DNA of 64,000 bases from Deltaproteobacteria bacterium (lineage in GTDB: Bacteria; Myxococcota_A; UBA9160; UBA4427): assembly GCA_002719955.1 (NCBI GenBank), contig PBFW01000025.1:18268-82267 (forward strand), read 5' to 3'. The notes under the pieces were generated by a model, which was not told where the DNA came from, searched no databases, and saw only the letters and a program-made list of their open reading frames with translations. This document shows positions 18,453 to 27,753 of the stretch, in pieces (the first letter of the stretch is position 1; each line of letters begins with the position of its first letter). The translations under genes were made by a program, and so were the position numbers.

Positions 18453-19619
18453 ATGGGTTCTGTCGAGGTAGCTCCGATCTCGCTACCGCGAGAGACCAAG
18501 CGCTTCGTCCGCACCTGGTTCACGATTTACGAGAACGATCCACACTGGATCCCTCCGCTCTATTTCGAACGCAAGCGATTCTTCGACCCGCACAAGAATC
18601 CCTATTTCAACTACGCGCGCGTGGCCTATTTCGTTGCGACTCGTGATGGTCGGGATGTTGGGACGATCGCCGCGGTCGTAGATGAGGTCTACCAGAAGGA
18701 AGAGCCTGGCACGGGCTTCTTCGGCTTCTTTGAATTTGTCGACGACGTCGAGGTGGCGTCAGCTCTTCTCGACGAGGCGCGGGAATGGCTCGCCTACGAG
18801 GGAATGCAGAAGGCCATCGGGCCCTTCAACTTCAATACCAACCACGAGTTCGGTCTCCTCGTTGATGGCTTCGATAGCGATCCGACCGTCGCGAACCCCC
18901 ATAATTCGGCCTATTTCCCTGGGATCTACGAGGAACTCGGGTTGCGCGGTGTGATGGATTGGTTTGCCTACCATTGTCACGTGGAGATGCCGGGCGTCAA
19001 GAAGATGAAGCGCGTCTCAGATCGCCTCTTGAAACGCAACACCGAGATCCGCATTAGGAATCTCGATCTGAAGAATTTCGACCGGGAAACCGCACAAATT
19101 CACAAGATCTACATCGACGCATGGGAGCAGAACTGGGCCCATGTGCGGGTCTCGGACGAGGAGTTCGAGTTCATCGCTCGAGGTCTCAAAGAGATCATCG
19201 ATCCCGCGCTCTGCTTCGTCGCTGAGATCGGGGATCGAATGGCCGGAATTTCCATCACTTTGCCCGATTTCAATCAGGTCGTGAAGAAGATGAGGGGTCG
19301 GGTCTTTCCTTTTGGTTGGGGCCATCTTCTGATGAAGAAGCGAACCATGAATCGCGCTCGCATCTTGATGCTCGGGATCGCCCATGAGTTCCAGAATCTA
19401 CCGCTCGGCGCCGCGCTCTATTCACGGACTTTCGAGGCCGCCCGAGAGAGGGGGTATTCCCAGGGTGAGGCATCGTTGATCCTCGAGAATAACACTCGGA
19501 TGCGGGGTGCCCTCGAGAAGATGGGTGCCACGATCGAGAAGACCTATCGAAGTTACGAGATCGCAACCCATTCGGAGACGATCGATGAGAAGAAGCAGAA
19601 GGAAGGAGCAGCTGACTAA
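18453..19619 (+). CDS. GNAT-like N-acyltransferase (YghO-type)
   Basis: 388-aa soluble protein whose C-terminal half has an acyltransferase look: CFVAEIGDRMAGISITLPDF, then ARILMLGIAHEFQNLPLGAALY, and a terminal GEASLILENNTRMRGALEKMGA that resembles the last strand-helix of GNAT enzymes. The N-terminal half contains FNYARVAYFVATRDGRDVGT and AIGPFNFNTNHEFGLLVDG, shared with YghO-like proteins. Substrate unknown. Its TAA overlaps the ATG of the next gene by one base (TAATG), so the two are likely co-translated. Confidence 0.7.
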   Translation: MGSVEVAPISLPRETKRFVRTWFTIYENDPHWIPPLYFERKRFFDPHKNPYFNYARVAYFVATRDGRDVGTIAAVVDEVYQKEEPGTGFFGFFEFVDDVEVASALLDEAREWLAYEGMQKAIGPFNFNTNHEFGLLVDGFDSDPTVANPHNSAYFPGIYEELGLRGVMDWFAYHCHVEMPGVKKMKRVSDRLLKRNTEIRIRNLDLKNFDRETAQIHKIYIDAWEQNWAHVRVSDEEFEFIARGLKEIIDPALCFVAEIGDRMAGISITLPDFNQVVKKMRGRVFPFGWGHLLMKKRTMNRARILMLGIAHEFQNLPLGAALYSRTFEAARERGYSQGEASLILENNTRMRGALEKMGATIEKTYRSYEIATHSETIDEKKQKEGAAD

Positions 19620-19984
19620 TGGACATTCAATGGCACGTGGTCACCGACCTCGATGGCTCTCGCCGCGATGCAGCGGAAGCGAGAATTCGAAAGCTAGGGG
19701 AAGGGCAAAAGGATCTGATCCACGTAGTGATCCACGTCGAGAGCAGCAATCATCACCAACATGGGTCAGCTGAGGTGAAGATTCGATGCCAGGCGAAGGG
19801 TCGGGAGTTGATCGCCCATGAACGTGACGACGAGCCGGAGATCGCGCTGGTCCGCGCAGTGGATATCTTTGAGCGCGAGGTGCGGACGATGCGTGCAAAA
19901 CGTCGGGATCGTCGTGGCCACGCGCCACCGGTTCCGGCCGGAGGAGAGGACGAGAGGCTCGCGGGGGGGGGCGCCGCGGACTGA
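19619..19984 (+). CDS. HPF/RaiA-like ribosome hibernation protein
   Basis: Small protein of the sigma-54-modulation/S30AE type, which binds the 30S decoding site and stops translation in stationary phase. Visible: the basic helix DLDGSRRDAAEARIRKLG, strands LIHVVIHVESSNHHQHGSAE and KIRCQAKGRELIAHER, and the second helix IALVRAVDIFEREVRTMRAK. 121 aa is in the short-HPF range; a Pro/Gly-rich tail of about 20 residues follows the domain. Coupled to the upstream GNAT-like gene. Assignment is by pattern, so moderate confidence. Confidence 0.7.
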   Translation: MDIQWHVVTDLDGSRRDAAEARIRKLGEGQKDLIHVVIHVESSNHHQHGSAEVKIRCQAKGRELIAHERDDEPEIALVRAVDIFEREVRTMRAKRRDRRGHAPPVPAGGEDERLAGGGAAD

Positions 19985-20248
19985 CGCCAGCCGATCCGCG
20001 GCCCAGCGAGCCGCCTCTCCCATGCCGGTCGGGTCTGCTCGGTGAGACCGCGCGGGATTGGAATCGATTGGGGTGCGGGGCGACTCAAGCGGTTGGCGTG
20101 TCGGATCGAGGTAGGAGATGCGCGCGCGATCCCGCGCCCTGGATCGTTCTGGTTGCCGGCGATGGGGACTGCGGCGTCGATCCAGAGGAAGGTCCCACGG
20201 CTTCGGTTGTCGCGGACCCGTTCTAGCTGGAATCAGGGAGGATTCGAG

Positions 20249-20953
20249 ATGAATCATATTCAAGAACACGGACAGGTCAGTATTCCGATCGACCAACAAT
20301 CGGTCGATGCCCGTGCCGAGTTCATCACACGCACCTATAACCACCTGATGGGCGCGATCGTGGCCTTCGTGGGGGTCGAGTTCCTGCTCTTCGGATCGGG
20401 ATTGGCGGCGCCGATCGCCGAGACCATGCTGAGCGGTTCCTGGCTGCTCGTACTCGGTGCCTTCATGATCGTTGGCTGGTTGGCCAACGGTGTGGCGGCA
20501 CGCTCCGAATCCCTACCCGCTCAATACGCCGCGCTCGGAGCCTACGTCGTCTTCGAAGCACTCATTTTCGTCCCCATACTTTTTCTCGCGGAGGCGACCG
20601 CGAGCGGTGTGATCCAGAGTGCTGCGATCGTGACGCTGCTCGGCTTCGCCGGACTGACTGCCGTCGTTTTTACGACGCGCAAGGACTTCAGTTTCCTTGG
20701 AAGTCTCGTTCGCTACGGATTCATCCTCGCGATCGTTGCGATCATCGGCGGCTTGCTCTTCGGTTTCGAATTGGGCACGTGGTTTTCGGTGGCGATGATC
20801 GGACTTGCGGGTGCGGCGATCCTCTACGACACGTCGAATGTCCTTCACCACTACCCGGAAGATCGTTATGTGGCGGCGTCGTTGTCGCTTTTCGCGTCGG
20901 TGGCCTTGCTCTTCTGGTACGTGTTACGACTCTTCATGGCCTCTGACGACTAG
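20249..20953 (+). CDS. Bax inhibitor-1/YccA family membrane protein
   Basis: Inner-membrane protein of the BI-1 (TMBIM, UPF0005) family; in bacteria linked to ion leak and to FtsH regulation (YccA). The start at ATG 20249 is preceded by AGGGAGG. After a soluble N-terminus (RAEFITRTYNHLMGAIVAF) there are seven hydrophobic segments, ending in the family block GAAILYDTSNVLHHYPEDRYVAASLSLFASVALLFWYVLRLF. The Asp of YDTSN is the conserved pore residue. 234 aa, normal. Confidence 0.9.
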   Translation: MNHIQEHGQVSIPIDQQSVDARAEFITRTYNHLMGAIVAFVGVEFLLFGSGLAAPIAETMLSGSWLLVLGAFMIVGWLANGVAARSESLPAQYAALGAYVVFEALIFVPILFLAEATASGVIQSAAIVTLLGFAGLTAVVFTTRKDFSFLGSLVRYGFILAIVAIIGGLLFGFELGTWFSVAMIGLAGAAILYDTSNVLHHYPEDRYVAASLSLFASVALLFWYVLRLFMASDD

Positions 20954-21160
20954 CCCGGATGATAGACTCATGCGGGGGGGAGATGGCAGCTCGGGGGCTC
21001 AAATCGAGCGGCCGTGAGTCTCCTGGCAGCCTTGCGCTTCGTCGGGACGTGTCCGACCATTCGGTACCCCTCCACAGGCGATGCCCGCAGGTAGATTGCG
21101 TACAATCTTCCGATCGCGCGCGCGCGTGCCGCTCGAAGGCAATTCACGGAGGCGTTCGGC

Positions 21161-23872
21161 ATGTCCAAGTCCGAGCCCAGGCCCGATTCGATCGTGATCA
21201 AGGGGCTGACCGGGTCCGCCGTCGGCGATATCGATCCCGAGGAGACCCTCGAGTGGATCGAGGCGCTTGATTCCGTCTTCGAACGTGAAGGGGTGGAGCG
21301 CGCGCATTTTCTGCTCGGACGTCTTGTTCGTCGTGCGCGTCGCAAAGGTGCGCACCTTCCCTATCGCGCAACGACCGCCTATATCAACACGATCTCCGAT
21401 GTGCTCCAGAAGACGAATCCAGGCGATTCAAAACTCGAGGAGCGAATCCGGTCCTTCATTCGCTGGAACGCGATGGCCATGGTCGTACAGGCGAATCGGA
21501 TCGATTCCGCGCTCGGCGGGCACATTTCGAGCTTTGCCTCCGCTGCGACCCTCTACGACGTCGGCTTCAACCATTTTTTCCATGCACCGACCGAGAATCA
21601 CGGTGGCGACCTTCTCTATATCCAGGGGCACGCGGCGCCGGGTATCTACGCGCGGGCCTTCTTGGAGGGACGCCTCACGGAAGACCAGCTGCGAAATTTC
21701 AGACAGGAAGTGGAGCCCGGTGGCCTCTCTTCCTATCCGCACCCGAGGTTGATGCCCGATTTCTGGCAATTCCCAACGGTGTCGATGGGGCTCGGTCCGC
21801 TGATGGCGATCTATCAGGCGCGTTTCATGCGCTACTTGCGCGATCGCGGGATCGTCAAGACGCAGGGGCGCAAGATCTGGGCTTTTCTAGGGGACGGTGA
21901 GACGGACGAGCCCGAGAGCCTCGGCGCGATCTCGCTGGCAGGGCGTGAAAAACTCGACAATCTGATCTTCGTGGTGAACTGCAATCTTCAGAGATTGGAC
22001 GGCCCCGTTCGTGGCAACGGCAAGATCATCCAGGAGCTCGAAGCGAATTTTCGCGGGAATGGTTGGAACGTGATCAAAGTGGTGTGGGGCGGGCGCTGGG
22101 ATCCACTGCTCGCGAAGGATCGCGACGGGCTTCTTCGCAGGCGCATGGAAGAGGCGGTCGATGGTGAGTACCAGGCCTACCAGGTGCGGGGCGGGTCCTA
22201 TACGCGGGAACATTTCTTTGGCAAATCCCCCGAACTCGCGGAGATGGTCGCACCGATGTCCGACGAGGATATCTGGCGCCTCAATCGCGGTGGGCATGAT
22301 CCGCACAAGGTGTATGCCGCTTACGCAGAAGCCGTCGCCCACGAGGGAGAGCCGACCGTGATTCTCGCCAAGACCGTAAAAGGGTATGGGACGGGCGAGG
22401 CGGGGGAAGGGCAGAATCCCACCCACCAGATGCACGACATGGCAGAGTCGGCCCTTCGTACGTTTCGCGATCGTTTCAATATTCCGATCACCGATGACGA
22501 GATCGGTGAGGCGCCCTTCTACAAGCCCGCCTCGGATAGTCCTGAGATGGTGTATATGCACCAACGTCGGGAGGCGTTGGGCGGATTCTTGCCCGCCCGT
22601 CGGACCGACGCATCGCAACTCGTCGTTCCGGAACTCTCGGCCTTCGAGGTGCTGCTCAAGGGGAGCGGTCAGCGTGAAATGTCGTCGACGATGGCCGCGG
22701 TGCGCATTCTCCAGATCCTGACCCGCGACAAGAAGATCGGGAAGCATATCGTGCCGATCGTACCGGATGAGTCTCGAACTTTCGGAATGGAAGGGATGTT
22801 CCGACGGCTCGGGATCTACTCTTCCGTCGGACAGCTCTACGACCCGGTGGACTCGGATCAGGTTGCCTACTACCGCGAGGAAAAGGACGGGCAGATCCTT
22901 CAAGAAGGGATCAACGAGGCGGGTGCGATGGCTTCCTTCGTTGCCGCAGGGGCCGCCTACGCGAATCATGGCGTGCACATGGTTCCCTTCTACATATTCT
23001 ACTCGATGTTCGGGTTTCAGCGGATCGGTGATCTCGCCTGGGCGGCCGGCGATATGCGATGTCGGGGCTTCTTGCTTGGTGGGACCGCTGGACGAACGAC
23101 ACTCGCGGGCGAAGGGCTCCAACATCAGGACGGCCATAGCCATATCCTTGCGAATACGATCCCGAGTTGCGTTTCGTATGACCCGGCGTACGCCTACGAA
23201 CTCGCTGTGATCGTACAGGATGGGATGCGGCGGATGTATTGCGAGGGCGAGAGCATCTACTACTACCTGACCGTCATGAACGAGAAATACGTTCAGCCCG
23301 AGATGCCGGAAGGTGTGGCAAAGGGAATCCTCAAGGGCATGTATCGCGTGCGCGAAGGCCTGGGTGAAGGGCCGCGCGTTCAGTTGATGGGGAGCGGGAC
23401 GATCCTGAGAGAGGTGATCGCAGCAGCGGAGATGCTCGACCACGATCACGGCGTGACCGCGGACGTCTGGAGCGTGACCAGCTTCAACGAATTGGCCCGA
23501 GACGGCCAGGACGTCGATCGTTGGAATACGCTCCATCCGGGGGAGGCTCCGCGCATGAGCTTCGTCGAAAGACAGCTGGCCGGTACGACGGGCCCTGTCG
23601 TCGCGGCGACGGATTATGTCCGACTCTTCTCAGAGCAGATCCGCGCTTATCTTCCCGACACACGGGACTACCGAACGCTCGGTACCGATGGGTGGGGCCG
23701 AAGTGATGGGCGCGAGAAATTGCGCCATTTCTTCGAGGTCCACCGGAACAACGTCTGCGTGACCGCGCTCTCCGCACTGGCGGAAGAGGGTTTGGTCGAT
23801 CGCGATCACGTCACCCGTGCGATCAAGAAATATGGCATCGACTCGGATGGCGAGGCGCCGCGGCATCGATAG
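21161..23872 (+). CDS. aceE: Pyruvate dehydrogenase E1 component (homodimeric)
   Basis: Thiamine-diphosphate-dependent decarboxylase that oxidises pyruvate and acetylates the lipoyl group of E2. 903 aa, single chain as in E. coli AceE. Seen: NTISDVLQKTNPGD, GHISSFASAATLYDVGFNHFF, the ThDP-binding block GDGETDEPESLGAISLAGRE through NLIFVVNCNLQRLDGPV, and the pyrimidine-side FYIFYSMFGFQRIGDLAWAA with GRTTLAGEGLQHQDGHS. The ATG follows CACGGAGG. It is 39 bases upstream of its E2. Confidence 0.97.
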   Translation: MSKSEPRPDSIVIKGLTGSAVGDIDPEETLEWIEALDSVFEREGVERAHFLLGRLVRRARRKGAHLPYRATTAYINTISDVLQKTNPGDSKLEERIRSFIRWNAMAMVVQANRIDSALGGHISSFASAATLYDVGFNHFFHAPTENHGGDLLYIQGHAAPGIYARAFLEGRLTEDQLRNFRQEVEPGGLSSYPHPRLMPDFWQFPTVSMGLGPLMAIYQARFMRYLRDRGIVKTQGRKIWAFLGDGETDEPESLGAISLAGREKLDNLIFVVNCNLQRLDGPVRGNGKIIQELEANFRGNGWNVIKVVWGGRWDPLLAKDRDGLLRRRMEEAVDGEYQAYQVRGGSYTREHFFGKSPELAEMVAPMSDEDIWRLNRGGHDPHKVYAAYAEAVAHEGEPTVILAKTVKGYGTGEAGEGQNPTHQMHDMAESALRTFRDRFNIPITDDEIGEAPFYKPASDSPEMVYMHQRREALGGFLPARRTDASQLVVPELSAFEVLLKGSGQREMSSTMAAVRILQILTRDKKIGKHIVPIVPDESRTFGMEGMFRRLGIYSSVGQLYDPVDSDQVAYYREEKDGQILQEGINEAGAMASFVAAGAAYANHGVHMVPFYIFYSMFGFQRIGDLAWAAGDMRCRGFLLGGTAGRTTLAGEGLQHQDGHSHILANTIPSCVSYDPAYAYELAVIVQDGMRRMYCEGESIYYYLTVMNEKYVQPEMPEGVAKGILKGMYRVREGLGEGPRVQLMGSGTILREVIAAAEMLDHDHGVTADVWSVTSFNELARDGQDVDRWNTLHPGEAPRMSFVERQLAGTTGPVVAATDYVRLFSEQIRAYLPDTRDYRTLGTDGWGRSDGREKLRHFFEVHRNNVCVTALSALAEEGLVDRDHVTRAIKKYGIDSDGEAPRHR

Positions 23873-23911
23873 ACAGGGGGCGCCCGGAAGCGGGCGACGG
23901 AGAGCACGAAA

Positions 23912-25294
23912 TTGGGCCTATCCCTGGAAATCTGCGTTCCTGATATCGGCGACTTTGAAGAGGTCGAAGTGGTGGAGTTGCTCGTCGCGAAGGGGGACAT
24001 TATCGAATTCGATGACCCCGTGATCAGCATCGAGAGCGACAAGGCGACGATGGAGATCCCTTCGACCGCGGCGGGTGTCGTCGCTGAATTGAGAGTTTCG
24101 GAGGGCGATCGCGTCTCTGAGGGCAGCGTGTTGATCGTGCTCGATGTTGCGGAGGATGCGGGGAGATCGGCTGTGCCCGAATCCGACGAGGTTGCACTCG
24201 GATCCGAGTCGGTCCCCGTGGCACCCCGGGTGGACGCCGCAGAGGAGGCCTCGGCGGCGCTACCGTCGGTCGAATCGGCGCGGCCCACGCGGGAGATGTC
24301 CGAAGCCGCGCGCCATCCCGTGCCCGATCGGCGAGGGTTGCCCCACGCGAGTCCACTGGCGCGACGCCACGCGAGAGAGCTGGGCGTCCCGATCGATTCG
24401 ACGCAGGGTTCGGGCGCGCATGGGCGCGTCTTGATCGACGATCTGAATCGAGAGGTGCGCGATCGCTTCGCGAGGGATGCGGTCGGGATCGAAGGTTCTG
24501 CGAGAAGGGATGTCGCGCCGATCCCCGCGCTCGACCAGACCGTATTCGGTCCCGTACACGACCAGCCGCTCACTCGGATCCAGAAGGCGTCGGGCGCCGC
24601 GCTCCATCGCAGTTGGCTGAATGTTCCGCAGATGACGCACCACGATGAGGCCGATGTGACCGAGCTCGAGCGTTTTCGACGAGATCGTCGTGAACTCGCG
24701 AGTGGCCGCGGCTTGAAGCTCTCACCGCTTCTTTTCGTCATGAAGGCTGTGGCGGTCGTATTGGAAGAGTTCCCGGCCTTCAGATCGTCGCTGACCCCGG
24801 AGTTCGATCGCCTGATCGTGAAGGACTATTTCCATCTCGGGATCAGTGTGGACACGGATGAGGGTCTCGTCGTGCCGGTCATTCGCGAAGTCGATCGCAA
24901 GGGCATCTTCGAGCTCGCGGAGGAGCTGGGCGAAACCGCCGCGCGCGCGCGGGCGCATCAGCTCTCGCCGGAGGATCTCAGGGGAGCCTGCTTCACGATT
25001 TCGAGTCTCGGTGGAATCGGCGGGACCGCCTTTTCAGCGATCGTGAACGCCCCCGAAACGGCCATTCTCGGCCTATCCAAGATGCGCATCCGACCGCAGT
25101 GGAAGGGGCCGCCACCCAGCGACCTGCTAGATGCAGACGGCGCCCATGAGCCGGGGACGGGCCTTTTCGAGCCGCGGCTCGTCTTGCCCCTCTCCCTCTC
25201 CTACGACCACCGGGTCATCGACGGTGCGAGTGCTGCGCGGTTTGCTGCTCGTCTCTCACGCGTGTTGTCGGAGCCATTGCGGCTCCTTCTCTAG
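23912..25294 (+). CDS. aceF: Dihydrolipoyllysine acetyltransferase (PDH E2)
   Basis: Core of the pyruvate dehydrogenase complex, moving acetyl groups to CoA. One N-terminal lipoyl domain with Lys44 in ESDKATME, an Ala/Ser/Glu-rich linker, a peripheral-subunit-binding domain (ASPLARRHARELGVPID) and the catalytic domain ending in SYDHRVIDGASAARF with the active-site His. The start is TTG 23912. E. coli AceF has three lipoyl domains; this has one. Same-strand partner of aceE. No E3 follows; the only lpd in the window is about 10 kb downstream. Confidence 0.93.
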   Translation: MGLSLEICVPDIGDFEEVEVVELLVAKGDIIEFDDPVISIESDKATMEIPSTAAGVVAELRVSEGDRVSEGSVLIVLDVAEDAGRSAVPESDEVALGSESVPVAPRVDAAEEASAALPSVESARPTREMSEAARHPVPDRRGLPHASPLARRHARELGVPIDSTQGSGAHGRVLIDDLNREVRDRFARDAVGIEGSARRDVAPIPALDQTVFGPVHDQPLTRIQKASGAALHRSWLNVPQMTHHDEADVTELERFRRDRRELASGRGLKLSPLLFVMKAVAVVLEEFPAFRSSLTPEFDRLIVKDYFHLGISVDTDEGLVVPVIREVDRKGIFELAEELGETAARARAHQLSPEDLRGACFTISSLGGIGGTAFSAIVNAPETAILGLSKMRIRPQWKGPPPSDLLDADGAHEPGTGLFEPRLVLPLSLSYDHRVIDGASAARFAARLSRVLSEPLRLLL

Positions 25295-25355
25295 AGGCTG
25301 TCTCCAGCCCTGCAGACCTCTCCGCTCGGCCCCCGAAGCGACCCCGGAGCGCGCG

Positions 25356-26385
25356 ATGTCGTTGCCGCTCTCGCAGTCACCCGAAAACCGCGCATTCAGG
25401 TCCCCCCGTCGAGTCTTTTACGGAGCCGTCTTGAGGAAGCCCTCTCCGACCGCCTCCCGGACGAGGTTTCGAGGCGATCCGGAAGCCGCTCCGCGCTGCG
25501 CTCGGTGGCGATGGTGCGCGCTCGTGTGTGCTTGTCGGGTGGTGGCGAGATCGAGGGCCGAACCCAGAATCTGAGCTCTGTGGGTGTGCTCGTTGCCATC
25601 AGCGGTTTTGCGCCCGCCATCGGGCAGGACGTCATCTTCTCGGTCGTACACCCCATGAGCGGGGAGGAACGGGCGATTTCTGGAAAGATCGCACGTCACG
25701 ATCGCGATCAGACCGGGCAGGTCCGCGGACTCGGAATTCATTTCAGCATCGACCTCGCGCAGGTGGACGAGACGATCAACGACCTGAATCAGGTGAAGGC
25801 CAGCCAACACGCTCGGCGGCTGGGTGGAACCACCGGCTCGATCGATACCCTCGGCCTGAATGATCTGCTGATGAGCTTCGGACAACGCTTTCCGCGCGGT
25901 CGCTTCACGCTGATGAGAGGCGGCTAGGTCGGGACGATCCACGTCGAAGACGGGTTGATGATGTTCGCGCAGGTCGGGGCCGCGACGGGCATGAAGGCGC
26001 TCGTGCGGATGGCCGAGTGGGACGACGGGAATTTCGATTTCCACACGAATCTTCGGGCGGGGGGCAGGAAGAGGGCGAGCCGATGTCGCTAGCGATCGAG
26101 GTGGTTCTGCTCGAAGTCGCACGGCTCGCCGACGAGGGCCGGAAGCTTCGGATGTCCGGACTGTCCCGAGGTGCGGGGCTCCGCGTGCCACACCGGGTCG
26201 TTGACCTCGGCTCTTCCGATCGATCGAAAATCGAAGCCCAGATCCTGGATCTCGTAGGAGCGGGGATGACCGTCACCCGACTCCTCGACATGATTCAGGA
26301 GCCCGACAGATTGATCGGAAGGAATCTTCTGGCCCTGATCGAACGAGGCGTCGTTCAGCTCGAAAACGGCTCCGCCGAGGGCTGA
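25356..26385 (+). pseudogene. PilZ-DUF4388 (PATAN) protein, three lesions
   Basis: Cyclic-di-GMP-type signalling protein broken at three points. Frame A starts at ATG 25356 (MSLPLSQSPENRAFR). At the CCCCCC run near 25402 it must shift to the frame that reads LLRSRLEEALSDRLPDE, RRSGSRSALRSVAMVRARV and the PilZ core RTQNLSSVGVLVAI. That frame enters DUF4388 (GSIDTLGLNDLLMSFGQ) and stops at TAG 25925-25927, yet continues in frame as VGTIHVEDGLMMFAQVGAA to FDFHTNL. A second shift near the GGGGGG run at 26060 leads into MSLAIEVVLLEVARLADEGR, the expected DUF4388 end. Both shifts need one missing base. Adjacent to an intact EAL gene. Confidence 0.72.
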
Positions 26386-26414
26386 GGCAGTTCTATCGAT
26401 CGACCCCCGAAGGA

Positions 26415-27740
26415 ATGCTCAACAAGATTCCTTCGCATGCCGATCCAGGGCTCATGACCACATCCTTCGCCCTCGATCCCCCCGACCCGAGCTGTGACGC
26501 TGCTCCCGACGCCTCCCGGGGTTCCGATATCAGCGAACTCTTCTCCGAGATCGGCGGGCGTTTCGAGCGTGCTGGGGCGGTCGGTCTGGTCTTGATCGGC
26601 GCACCGATGGTCGCGGAGATCGAGCGCCGGCACGGAGACGAGGCGCGAATGCGCTGTCTCGAATCCCTGCGCCGGCGGGTCGTCGAGATTGCGGAGGAGC
26701 GGCTGCGATCGGATTTCATCGTCTGCCAGGCGGAACAGGGCGCTCACGAACTCATGGTGCTGCTCTTTCGAAAGCCGGGATCGGCGGGCTTCTATCGAAC
26801 GGAGATGCCGGGCTTTCGTCAGGAACTCTCTCGTTCGCTGCGGGGCGATGGTGGGCAGGTTTTCTATCCCTATCAGAAGGGAGCCGCACATCTGCCGACA
26901 GGGATGTCCGTTGAACTCCGCAATCCCCAGTTCGGAAGGGCGACACAGCTGCGTCGGCTCATCGACGAAGCACGCCGAGACTGCCATTACGACATCGAAT
27001 CCACTCGTCGCGAGACGCGCCAGGGATTGCTGGAGACGATCCTCGACCACCGAATCTACTCGGTCTATGAGCCGATCGTCGAGGTCGAGAGCCGAACGGT
27101 CTTCGGCTACGAAGCCCTGGCTCGTGGACCCGAGGGCTCGCATTTTCATTCGCCGCTTGCGCTCTTCTCGGCCGCTGAGGAACACGGGCTCGTATTCGAA
27201 CTCGATTGCGTGTGCCGTGAAAGCGGGTTGCGCGGGGCGATCGATTTTCCGGCCGGGACGAAACTCTTCCTGAATATCAGGCCGACGGCCATCCACGATC
27301 CGAGCTTTCGAGAGGATCGGTTGATCGAGACCCTCGAACGTCGCCAGCTTGTTCCGACGGACGTCGTTTTCGAAATCTCCGAACAGGAATCGATCACGAG
27401 CTTCGGGGCCTTCCGGGAGATGGCAGACTACTATCGGAGTCTGGGCTTCCAGTTTGCGCTCGATGATACCGGGACGGGATATGCGGGGCTCGAGGAGTTG
27501 CTCGAAGTCGAGCCCGAATATATCAAGATCGACCGCGCGATGGTTTCGGGGGTCGATCAGGATCCGGCACGTCAGGGTGTGCTGACAGCGCTCCTCCAGA
27601 TCGCTGATAAGATGGGCTCCCAGGTGATTGGCGAGGGCCTCGATACGCTCGAGGAACTCGAAATGCTTGGTCGGCTCGGGATCCGCTTCGGTCAGGGCTG
27701 GCTCTTCGGTCATCCGACTCCGCTTCGCGCGGCCGAGTGA
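26415..27740 (+). CDS. EAL-domain cyclic-di-GMP phosphodiesterase
   Basis: 441-aa protein with a C-terminal EAL domain (about 195-435). The signature YEALARG is present, together with LFLNIRP, EISEQES, the DDTGTGYAGLEEL loop, IKIDRAM and VIGEGLDTLEE, so the metal and catalytic residues of active c-di-GMP phosphodiesterases look intact (TGTGY replaces the usual FGTGY). The N-terminal 150 residues (GLVLIGAPMVAEIERRHGDEA and on) might be a very degenerate GGDEF-like domain; I cannot confirm it. It lies 29 bases after the broken PilZ-DUF4388 gene, so both probably served one pathway. Confidence 0.88.
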   Translation: MLNKIPSHADPGLMTTSFALDPPDPSCDAAPDASRGSDISELFSEIGGRFERAGAVGLVLIGAPMVAEIERRHGDEARMRCLESLRRRVVEIAEERLRSDFIVCQAEQGAHELMVLLFRKPGSAGFYRTEMPGFRQELSRSLRGDGGQVFYPYQKGAAHLPTGMSVELRNPQFGRATQLRRLIDEARRDCHYDIESTRRETRQGLLETILDHRIYSVYEPIVEVESRTVFGYEALARGPEGSHFHSPLALFSAAEEHGLVFELDCVCRESGLRGAIDFPAGTKLFLNIRPTAIHDPSFREDRLIETLERRQLVPTDVVFEISEQESITSFGAFREMADYYRSLGFQFALDDTGTGYAGLEELLEVEPEYIKIDRAMVSGVDQDPARQGVLTALLQIADKMGSQVIGEGLDTLEELEMLGRLGIRFGQGWLFGHPTPLRAAE

Positions 27741-27753
27741 TGCCGGCGGAGGC

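Noticed and set aside
21887-23536. 549-aa minus-strand ORF opposite aceE
   Set aside because: Antisense shadow of AceE with His/Arg-rich composition and no recognisable fold.
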